A DNA stretch of 64,000 nucleotides. Source: UBA5314 sp040217815. GTDB taxonomy: Bacteria > Bacillota > Syntrophomonadia > Syntrophomonadales > Syntrophomonadaceae. The position numbers and the translations under genes are program-made. Numbering within the stretch: position 1 is the first letter of the stretch; each line of letters starts with the position of its first letter. The stretch spans positions 47,263-111,262 of the forward strand of contig JBEHWI010000005.1 in the NCBI GenBank assembly GCA_040217815.1. The letters run 5' to 3'. The notes beneath the pieces are model-generated. The model was not told the origin of the DNA. It ran no database searches and saw only the letters and a program-made list of their open reading frames with translations. This document shows positions 8,154-15,361 of the stretch, piece after piece.

Positions 8154-9287
8154 TTATAACGGCTGGTTAATGACCGCCATGCAGCCCTGATTGGCCAGGT
8201 TTCTGGCAAAGCATTCGATGCAGATATCGGCCCCGGTGGTGGCATGGGGAAACATGCTGCGGCTGCCCACAGCCACCCGTTTGATACCCATCCCAGCCCC
8301 GATCGTATCGGTGGGAATATCCCGGAAATACCCGGAGAATGGATAGGGTTTATTTTCGTTGTCATCTTCATAGTAGCGATGGCCCTGGGGATAGGCGAAG
8401 AAGTTGTGCCTTCCCATATAAATGGCAAAAAACTGCAGTTCCCCCTGCTCATAGAAATACCATCCATGGGAGTTGGCACAGCGCTGGTAGCTTAAGGGGA
8501 AGTCTTCCTCCCCTACCCCTTCGATAACTATCAGGGCAATTTTCTTCTCCGGCAGATGCTTTTCGAGCAATTCCCGGATGTCAGTAAGCGTTTTGATCTG
8601 CCCCAAAGTGGTTGCAACCGGAATGAAGTAATTATGTGCCGGAATATTGACCGGTCTTCGCAGAGTCAAGCCGGGGGCTTTGTAGGTATACCCCTCTTTG
8701 GCAACCACGAAGTAATCCGGCAGACGTATTGCATCTTCCGGTGTGCCTTCAAAAAGATGCATCAGCTCACTCTTGCTGACCAGCCTTTCCACCTGGGGCA
8801 GGCTCTCTATATACTCTAAATCCTTTATACTTGGCTCATGAATGCCGGCATAGCTAGCCGTCCAATTGCTGGCAACCGCCAATCCGTCCAGACGGCTCAG
8901 ATTGATATAGCCCTTTATGGGAACCAATCCGCCCGAACCTACTATTACAGGCGTAAATCCTGAACTTTCTACCAGGCGATCAATCTCCCTGAAAACCGAT
9001 TCAACAACCCGTTGACGTTCCTCAGTAGTCGTCTGGTGGAAGCGAAAAGTAAAGTAAGGGAGTCCGTAGCTAATAAAAGCGAACTGCGGACCGTACTTGC
9101 CTATGAGTTCTAAAGCCGTATCCGTGACCCAGGCATTGGTTGCCATCTCGACATCACCAGGAAAGGGATGTTTGGCAATAATATTCCTTACCATCTCCAC
9201 CGTCGGATGGTTTATGTCGCGTTTGCGGCCGGTTTTAAGGTCAAATACCCTCTGCCATTCCCGGGCGTCTATTATTCCCAAACTCAT
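8154..9287 (-). CDS. Conserved-looking protein of unknown function, coupled to radical SAM gene
   Basis: The ATG at 9287 follows AGGAGGTGG and overlaps the stop of the radical SAM gene (ATGA), so the two are co-translated. The product has 377 residues, no signal peptide and no clear membrane segment. I do not recognise the family. Visible features are a Gly-rich VIVGSGGLVPIKGYINLSRLDG, an acidic IVIEGVGEEDFPLSYQRC, and near the C-terminus GAGMGIKRVAVGSRSMFPHA and GADICIECFARNL. A phosphatase-like or NAD-type fold was considered without support. Its context, between two metal-type importers, suggests a role in making or processing the imported cofactor. Confidence 0.7.
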   Translation of the reverse strand: MSLGIIDAREWQRVFDLKTGRKRDINHPTVEMVRNIIAKHPFPGDVEMATNAWVTDTALELIGKYGPQFAFISYGLPYFTFRFHQTTTEERQRVVESVFREIDRLVESSGFTPVIVGSGGLVPIKGYINLSRLDGLAVASNWTASYAGIHEPSIKDLEYIESLPQVERLVSKSELMHLFEGTPEDAIRLPDYFVVAKEGYTYKAPGLTLRRPVNIPAHNYFIPVATTLGQIKTLTDIRELLEKHLPEKKIALIVIEGVGEEDFPLSYQRCANSHGWYFYEQGELQFFAIYMGRHNFFAYPQGHRYYEDDNENKPYPFSGYFRDIPTDTIGAGMGIKRVAVGSRSMFPHATTGADICIECFARNLANQGCMAVINQPL

Positions 9288-10291
9288 AAGGCCACCTCCT
9301 GGGGATTCCAATGAATTCGAGTGCCGTAGATTCTGATCTCATTGCCGCATTCCTGACACCGATTCTCCAGACAATTGAAATTTAAAAGCCGGTCTCCTCC
9401 ACAACCCAGGCTTAATCTCTCGATGACTTCGGCTCCGCACCTCGGGCAAACCGTATTAACCCAGTCAGAGCCGACAAAGTTGTGGAAATACACGTAATTC
9501 AGCTTATCCCTGACCAAATGCAGCGAATCATTGATCAGGTCAATGCTCGGGTACTCACAGCCTTTCATTTTGTATTCGGGCAGCAGGCGAAAAACGTGAA
9601 AAGGTATGTCTTGATCGATATCGGCTAGAAAAGCCGCCATCTCACCCAGTTCATGATCATTGACGGTTTGGATTACCGGAACTGTTACCTCTATGTGGTT
9701 GGTAGAAGCCAGTCTGCGAATGTTGCGAAGGATCGGCTCCCCATTTTTAATCCCTATATACTCCCGGTAAAAATCGGGGGACAAGCCCTTTAAACTTATA
9801 TTGATAAAGGAGAAAATCGAGGCAATCATTTCTGTGGCTTCTTCGGTCATGTAGGCATTGGTCAAACAGCCCATAGGCATACCTATGGTTTGGGCTTCTT
9901 TAGCGACCTCCATAAGTGAAGGCAGGGAGACGGTGGGTTCATTAACGTTAAAGACAATGTTGTGGCATTTCTGTTTTTGGGCCATTTTCACAAGTTCTTG
10001 CGGTGTAAATTCGAACATACCTTCCTGCTGCCGGGCCGGCTCCTCTTTGGCCACAAAAGCATTGGAGCAGTAGCGGCAGTCAAAATTGCATCCAGACGTA
10101 CCAATGACCATACTCTTGCTGCCGGGATAGGCATGATAGAAAGGAATCGACTCAACTTTAGAAATGCCGCAGGTGCACCATCGGTTGGGGAACAATTCTG
10201 CTATCCGGCCATCATCCTCGTAATACATTTTACACACGCCATGCTTGTCCCCGTTTAGCTCACAGCGCCATTCACAGTAATTACACCGCAT
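9284..10291 (-). CDS. Radical SAM protein of the AmmeMemoRadiSam/PflA-like type
   Basis: 335 aa from the ATG at 10291, which follows AGGAGGG. It has the radical SAM cluster CNFDCRYC (Cys 68, 72, 75) after GTSGCN, and an N-terminal CNYCEWRC...C segment. The C-terminus holds extra cysteines (CPRCGAEVIERLSLGCGG, then NCLENRCQECG) that look like a zinc ribbon or auxiliary Fe-S site. YHAYPGSKSMVIGTSGCNF matches the AmmeMemoRadiSam layout; the usual AMMECR1 and Memo partners are absent here. The enzyme should cleave SAM to a 5'-deoxyadenosyl radical. Substrate unknown. Its start overlaps the end of the upstream ATPase gene by about 11 bp. Confidence 0.85.
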   Translation of the reverse strand: MRCNYCEWRCELNGDKHGVCKMYYEDDGRIAELFPNRWCTCGISKVESIPFYHAYPGSKSMVIGTSGCNFDCRYCSNAFVAKEEPARQQEGMFEFTPQELVKMAQKQKCHNIVFNVNEPTVSLPSLMEVAKEAQTIGMPMGCLTNAYMTEEATEMIASIFSFINISLKGLSPDFYREYIGIKNGEPILRNIRRLASTNHIEVTVPVIQTVNDHELGEMAAFLADIDQDIPFHVFRLLPEYKMKGCEYPSIDLINDSLHLVRDKLNYVYFHNFVGSDWVNTVCPRCGAEVIERLSLGCGGDRLLNFNCLENRCQECGNEIRIYGTRIHWNPQEVAL

Positions 10292-11111
10292 TCCTGGCAC
10301 CCTCCTTTTGAAAATTAGGCATATTTTGCCGACAACTACACAGATTGCGCGGCAATACCACCTGCAAACCCACCAAAGTGTCCTCAATGCTAATATTGTC
10401 GCCCAGGGCCCGCCTCAAATTGGCGTCAGTCATAACCGTCAGCGACGGTCCATGCTCGACGACCCGACCATCTCTTAACATGATAATCTCATCGCAATAA
10501 TATAAAGCCAGGTTGGGATCATGCAAAGTTACCAGTGCGGTTACTCCGCGCTCTTTTACAACCTCTTTCATAAGTTCCATCATCCGGTGCTGGTTGCAGA
10601 AATCCAGGTGGGAATTGGGTTCATCGAGCAGCATCAACGGGGTGTCCTGATACAAGGCCCTGCATAACATAACCATCTGCTGCTGGCCACCCGAAAGTTC
10701 AGAATATTGAACATTGGCTAAATCGGATATACAGACCTCTTCCATGGCTCGATAGGCCCGACGCCTTTCTTCTTTACCTGGAGAAGACCAGGCCTTCAGC
10801 CTGGCTGCACTACCCATCAGGATCATGTCAAGCACCGGAAAAGGAAAAACCGAGTAATTGCTCTGAGGAACTACGCTTATGAGCTGAGCAATATGCACCC
10901 GGTCCAACTTGCTTACCTCTTTTCCCATAACCTTTACCCGACCCCGAGTAGGCTTCAAAATAGCGTTTATACAGTTCATCAGCGTTGTCTTTCCAGAACC
11001 GTTATGGCCCAATAAGGCGCAAATCCGTCCCTCGGCTATGGTGAGGTTAACGTCCTTTAAAACCGGCTTTTTGCCATACCCTGCGTGCATCTCATCAATT
11101 TCAATGCTCAC
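10281..11111 (-). CDS. ABC importer ATPase, BtuD/FecE type (importer 2)
   Basis: About 276 residues from a GTG at 11111; a GTG at 11123 is an alternative. Walker A GHNGSGKTT, Q-loop VVPQSNY, signature LSGGQQQ, Walker B LMLLDEPNSHLD and switch TLHDPNL are all present. The last 30 residues carry two extra cysteines (NLCSCRQN) not needed for the fold. It overlaps the permease gene upstream and the radical SAM gene downstream, which ties the transporter and the enzyme into one operon. Confidence 0.9.
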   Translation of the reverse strand: MSIEIDEMHAGYGKKPVLKDVNLTIAEGRICALLGHNGSGKTTLMNCINAILKPTRGRVKVMGKEVSKLDRVHIAQLISVVPQSNYSVFPFPVLDMILMGSAARLKAWSSPGKEERRRAYRAMEEVCISDLANVQYSELSGGQQQMVMLCRALYQDTPLMLLDEPNSHLDFCNQHRMMELMKEVVKERGVTALVTLHDPNLALYYCDEIIMLRDGRVVEHGPSLTVMTDANLRRALGDNISIEDTLVGLQVVLPRNLCSCRQNMPNFQKEGARNAV

Positions 11112-12168
11112 CCTCGGATACACCCCCTTTTTTGCTCAAGACCAGATACCCTAGAAAGGGCGCACCAATTACCGAGGTAATGATGCTGATGGGTATTTCA
11201 GAAGCTGCGGCGGTCCGGGCCAGGGTATCCATCAGGAGCATGAAACTACCTCCCAAAAATGCGGATACCGGAACCAGGCGCTTGTGTTCGGTGCCTACCA
11301 GGTAACGGGCGATGTGGGGCATAATCAAACCCACCCATTTTATTTCCCCAACCGTGGAAACCGCTGAAGCCACGATCAAAGTGCTGATCCCTATGTACAA
11401 TGTCCTCCATTTCCGAACATTGACGCCCAGAGATAGAATCTGCTTCTCGTCCTGGGTCATTATATTGAGGCGCCAGCTGAAAACGGTGAGAATAATGGTT
11501 CCCAGAACCACTATCGGCAGCGTTATTTCAACTTTGGTCCAGGTGCTCACCTGAAAACTGCCCATGGTCCAGAACATTATTTTGGCCAGCTGATCATAGG
11601 GGTTGGCGAGATATTGCATAATCGACAGACCGGCCTGAAAGAGGGCCCAGACCACTATACCTGAGATAACCAGAACCGAGGTAGAGCGGTCCAGGCTTCG
11701 GGCTGCCAAAAGGTAAGTTATAATGACCGCAAGTATTCCAAAACCAAAGGCGCATCCCTGGATCCCCAGAGTGGCTTCAGTAAAAAACACGATGCAGAGA
11801 GCCGCTCCAAAGGCAGCCCCTCCGGACACCCCCAGGATGTCCGGGCTGGCCAGGGGATTGCGGAAAATGGCCTGGAATACCACACCTGCCACCGAAATAC
11901 CGCTTCCTACTGCAAAGGCCATTACCACCCTGGGCAATCGCACATTCCAAAACACCATGGACGATTGATCACTGACCGGGGGGAAGACCCCATTGATATT
12001 AAGGCTTTCCATCACAATGCCACAGAGCTCGGAAATACTGATCGCATATCGACCCAGACTCAATGAAACCACGACCGATACCACCAGGAGCCCCGATAAT
12101 ATAATCCAGATCGTTTTGGAAGAGGTCGTTCCTCCCCGCGATTTTCCCGGGTTTTGGTGCCGTTCCAC
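11101..12168 (-). CDS. ABC importer permease, FecCD/BtuC family (importer 2)
   Basis: 355 aa with about ten membrane helices and the FecCD signatures RLPRVVMAFAVGSGISVAG, AIFRNPLASPDILGVSGGA and GEIKWVGLIMPHIARYLVG. It is clearly homologous to importer 1's permease but not a recent duplicate. The GTG at 12168 lies 4 bp from the stop of the lipoprotein gene, and no better start is visible. It forms the membrane channel with the ATPase at 10281-11111. Confidence 0.9.
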   Translation of the reverse strand: MERHQNPGKSRGGTTSSKTIWIILSGLLVVSVVVSLSLGRYAISISELCGIVMESLNINGVFPPVSDQSSMVFWNVRLPRVVMAFAVGSGISVAGVVFQAIFRNPLASPDILGVSGGAAFGAALCIVFFTEATLGIQGCAFGFGILAVIITYLLAARSLDRSTSVLVISGIVVWALFQAGLSIMQYLANPYDQLAKIMFWTMGSFQVSTWTKVEITLPIVVLGTIILTVFSWRLNIMTQDEKQILSLGVNVRKWRTLYIGISTLIVASAVSTVGEIKWVGLIMPHIARYLVGTEHKRLVPVSAFLGGSFMLLMDTLARTAAASEIPISIITSVIGAPFLGYLVLSKKGGVSEGEH

Positions 12169-12171
12169 TTG

Positions 12172-13209
12172 CTACAGCTTCCCGCCCATAGCCGTGAACG
12201 AATGGCCCATGTATTTGGTGTAGAAATCATCAGCCATCTTGGTCATGTCGACGTCGGCAAATTTGTCCGGGTAAAAAGCCTTACCCATCCACACTACACC
12301 CAGAACACAGTTTGGCGCCGGGAAATCCCACCAGCCAATGTTAGATGGCATGCTGTAAACCTTTTTATTTTTTATTGCATTAACGGTTTGAAATTGGGGA
12401 TTTTTGTAGATCTTGTCTTCTCCGTAGGTATCCAATGAGGACCCGAGGATTATAATATCAGGATTCCAGGTTGCGACCTGTTCCGGAGACACTTCCGTCC
12501 AATAACCTTTAAGGTCTTTGGAAACACTTACGCCGCCAGCCATCTCGAGCAAGGCTGTATCCAGCATATCTCCACTGGCTACCGTATAAACGCTTTTTGG
12601 GCCGGCAAACATGACGCGGGGTCTATTCTCCTTAGGCACAGTCGAAATCCGATCGTTTACCATCTTTAGAATCTGCTGGCATTCGGCTATGTACGCATTC
12701 CCCTTATCTTCGCAGTTCATTACCTTGGAGATCAGTTTAACGGCCTCAAAGGCTTCTTCAAAAGTCTCACCCTTTACAGCAACCACCCTGATCCCGGCAT
12801 TCTCAATCTGGTTAATAATATCTTTGTCAGAAGACGCGTAAATAAAGATCACATCTGGTTTCAGTGCAATGAGTTCTTCAGGATTGATTGTAGCATGAGA
12901 TGAAATGTTAGGTTTGGCGGCATAATTAGCATCAACCTTACCCAGGGCTTGTCCCAATTTTCCGTAAACCGCCTGGTCAACAAGCTTATCCTGCTGCCCC
13001 AGGGCAAAGATAACCTGGCCGGCGAAGTGATGGGTCCCGGTAACCTTGGTAACGTTTTTGGGAACATTTACGGTCCTACCCAACTGGTCTACTACAGTAA
13101 TAGTCTCGACCGGTGCACCGGCCTTTTTGGCACAACCACCGAGGGTAACACTGACCATTAATGTCAACACCATTAACAAAGTCAAGCGCCTTTTCATAAT
13201 TTTGCCCAT
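12172..13209 (-). CDS. ABC importer substrate-binding lipoprotein (importer 2)
   Basis: 345 aa with a lipoprotein signal ending VTLGGC, then a BtuF/FecB-like fold: TITVVDQLGRTVNVPKNVTK, a LIALKPDVIFIYASS strand and ATWNPDIIILGSSLD. The ATG at 13209 follows GAGAGAGGG. It is the first gene of the minus-strand cluster and faces the TrmO-FmdE-like gene across a 224-bp spacer. Unlike the importer 1 protein it has no Gly-rich tail. Ligand unknown. Confidence 0.88.
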   Translation of the reverse strand: MGKIMKRRLTLLMVLTLMVSVTLGGCAKKAGAPVETITVVDQLGRTVNVPKNVTKVTGTHHFAGQVIFALGQQDKLVDQAVYGKLGQALGKVDANYAAKPNISSHATINPEELIALKPDVIFIYASSDKDIINQIENAGIRVVAVKGETFEEAFEAVKLISKVMNCEDKGNAYIAECQQILKMVNDRISTVPKENRPRVMFAGPKSVYTVASGDMLDTALLEMAGGVSVSKDLKGYWTEVSPEQVATWNPDIIILGSSLDTYGEDKIYKNPQFQTVNAIKNKKVYSMPSNIGWWDFPAPNCVLGVVWMGKAFYPDKFADVDMTKMADDFYTKYMGHSFTAMGGKL

Positions 13210-13284
13210 TCTTATCCCTCTCTCTATCCAAGTATTTAGCTCAAAATCTCTAAAATGTAATCTACTCTAAATTTTCATATATCA

Positions 13285-13303
13285 CCAACCTATCGCCAAC
13301 CTA
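13285..13303. promoter_or_regulatory. Direct repeat CCAACCTA, one helical turn apart, in the divergent spacer
   Basis: CCAACCTA occurs at 13285-13292 and again at 13296-13303, an 11-bp period that places both copies on one DNA face. The spacer separates the importer cluster from the TrmO-FmdE-like gene. The HTH-PBP regulator two genes away is the obvious candidate to bind it. This is inference from spacing only. Confidence 0.35.
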
Positions 13304-13433
13304 ATTACCCTTAATTGTCTCAAACCCCCTATATAGAATTACATTCAATTAAATTATACTATATTGAACTTTTTTCTCGGCACCAATTTGTTTTATTATG
13401 TAGAATATAAAGAAATAAAAATGGAGGTCAAAC

Positions 13434-14228
13434 ATGGAAGCAATCACCCTTCAGCCAATCGGCGTGGTTCAGGGTATTTATGAAACCCCGGACTCGGTTC
13501 CTCTATGGGGACAGGACACCACCATTATTGAGCTATATCCTCAATTTTTGCCCGGTCTATTGAGGGTCGAGGAACATTCGCATTTTTGGATATTGTCCTG
13601 GTTTGATAAAGCGGTTAGAAACAAATTGACCATACGCCCGGAACGCATCTCTCCAACCATACCGGAATATGGAGTATTCGCACTGCGCACTCCAGCCAGG
13701 CCAAATCCGGTGGCCCTGTCTCTGGTGAAGCTCGAGAAAATTGAGGGAAACAAACTCTATGTTTCAGGATTTGATGCAATAGATGGCACTCCCATAATTG
13801 ATATCAAACCCTACTTTGAGAATGATGTTATTTTTTCTCCCCGAGCACCTTATCTTAGACCATCCCAATTGGAAAAGCGTTGTGCTTATATGTTTAAAGA
13901 AGCCATGTATCATCATCAGGAAGACTGTCTGGACCTGAGAATTGCCATAAGGATGGGACTCATCGCGGAAGAGCAATTTGGCAAACTAAATTCGCCCGAT
14001 TTGATGCTCGAGGTTACAGGTTCCCTTTGCCTGGGAGACGTCTTGCAGGGGTTAAGCAGAGCAAGGCTCTCCAATCCCCCCAGGTTTTCCTTTACTGCTT
14101 CTAATGAACGTAATATAAGCATCTGGTCCAGGGGCGATAGAAGACTTAGCATTGAATTGATAAAGGATCAGGCGTTACGCCATAATGAGGTCAGCGATGC
14201 GGAGCTATTCACCATAACAATTAGTTGA
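13434..14228 (+). CDS. TrmO/TsaA-family protein with FmdE-like C-terminal domain
   Basis: 264 aa. Residues 5-140 form a TrmO (YaeB/TsaA) domain: LQPIGVVQ, LRVEEHSHFWILSWFDKA, GVFALRTPARPNPVALSLV and DAIDGTPIIDIKPY. TrmO methylates t6A37 of tRNA using SAM. Residues 155-245 resemble FmdE: HxxxC (Cys165) followed by AIRMGL, then a second Cys199 with GDVLQ. FmdE domains are linked to molybdenum or tungsten formylmethanofuran dehydrogenases. A third Cys usual in FmdE is missing. The ATG follows TGGAGG. Divergence from the metal importer cluster suggests a cofactor-related role rather than ordinary tRNA methylation. Confidence 0.78.
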   Translation: MEAITLQPIGVVQGIYETPDSVPLWGQDTTIIELYPQFLPGLLRVEEHSHFWILSWFDKAVRNKLTIRPERISPTIPEYGVFALRTPARPNPVALSLVKLEKIEGNKLYVSGFDAIDGTPIIDIKPYFENDVIFSPRAPYLRPSQLEKRCAYMFKEAMYHHQEDCLDLRIAIRMGLIAEEQFGKLNSPDLMLEVTGSLCLGDVLQGLSRARLSNPPRFSFTASNERNISIWSRGDRRLSIELIKDQALRHNEVSDAELFTITIS

Positions 14229-14372
14229 AATAACATATGTATTCATTTGGCTCTTTCACGTGAGGTCTTATAAAAGAAGGTAAAAAGAAATATAATTAAA
14301 ATACAATAGGAGGAAGACATCCCTGGTTTAATAATTGGCCAGAATATAAGTTACTCCCCTATTTGGAAGGAG

Positions 14373-15338
14373 TTGACCACCATTACTGACCGTCCACCCC
14401 TCACCCCGGAAGAAGCCGCCCAAATACTGAAGATATCAAGATATACACTATATGAGCTTATTAAGCGGGGGGAAATTCCTGCTCGTCGCATCGGCAGGAA
14501 GATCCGCATTGACTATGATTCGCTAATGCAGTATTTGCAGGGCGATTCCATTGATAAGCGGCCTTCAGCATCTTCAGATGTTCCTAAAAACCCAAATCTG
14601 GATCATGATTTTCGTTTTGTAGGGAGCCACGATCTATCCATGGAGCTGCTGGCCGAGTTCTTGAATCACGCTTCTTCTTCCTTTTCCCTGAGAACTGATT
14701 TTAAGGGCAGTATGGAAGGGCTGATCGCTCTTTATCATAGAGATGCGCAATTTACTGGAATTCATCTCTGGGATGAAAAAGCGCAGGAATACAATCTTCC
14801 CTTTATCGAACATCTACTATTCGGGGAGGTTTATACGGTAGTCAATCTTGTCCAGAGAGTCCAGGGCTGGATTGTACCTGCTGGCAACCCCCATAATATC
14901 CAATCCTGGGAAGACATCACCCGGAAGGGGTTGCGCTTTATAAATAGACAAAGGGGTTCCGGCACCCGGTTGAGAATCGCTCAGTATCTATTTGCCAACG
15001 AAATTCCTGCCAGACAAATTCAAGGTTATGACCGTGAAGAGCGAACGCATCTGGGTGTTGCCCTCAAAATTGCCAACGGCGAAGCGGATTTTGGCATTGG
15101 CATTCAATCTGCGGCCCAGCGGATGGGATTGGGATTTGTTCCCCTGTTTAAAGAGAGATTTGACCTGGTTGTGCTACAGGAAGCGGCCGAAAGGCCGGAA
15201 TGGCAGCAGGTAATGACAATCCTTAATTCGGCGGCTTTTCACCGGGCTATTGAGCAGCCGGTTGGCTACGACACCTCCCTCACCGGTAAGGTTATTTACG
15301 ACACTCCGCAGTTTTTCCGTTTGAAGTCGCGCCCGTAG
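14373..15338 (+). CDS. HTH (excisionase/MerR-like) regulator with PBP-like ligand domain
   Basis: Residues 8-60 form a helix-turn-helix of excisionase type (LTPEEAAQILKISRYTLYELI, then RIGRKIRIDYDSL). Residues 85-310 form a PBP_like periplasmic-binding-protein domain (GSHDLSMELLAEFL, FINRQRGSGTRLRIAQYLF, GEADFGIGIQSAA). Such one-component regulators sense small oxyanions or cofactors and are common near molybdate genes. The start is unclear: the TTG at 14373 touches its GGAAGGAG site with no spacer, while an ATT at 14382 has a 9-nt spacer. An AGGAGG at 14308 has only ATC or ATA after it. Likely regulates this locus. Confidence 0.8.
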   Translation: MTTITDRPPLTPEEAAQILKISRYTLYELIKRGEIPARRIGRKIRIDYDSLMQYLQGDSIDKRPSASSDVPKNPNLDHDFRFVGSHDLSMELLAEFLNHASSSFSLRTDFKGSMEGLIALYHRDAQFTGIHLWDEKAQEYNLPFIEHLLFGEVYTVVNLVQRVQGWIVPAGNPHNIQSWEDITRKGLRFINRQRGSGTRLRIAQYLFANEIPARQIQGYDREERTHLGVALKIANGEADFGIGIQSAAQRMGLGFVPLFKERFDLVVLQEAAERPEWQQVMTILNSAAFHRAIEQPVGYDTSLTGKVIYDTPQFFRLKSRP

Positions 15339-15361
15339 TCAGGGCCTGTATGTTCTGCCCC

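Noticed and set aside
13210..13433. A cobalamin riboswitch in front of the BtuCDF-type cluster
   Set aside because: No B12-box sequence or the expected long leader is present in this 224-bp spacer, so cobalamin control is not supported.
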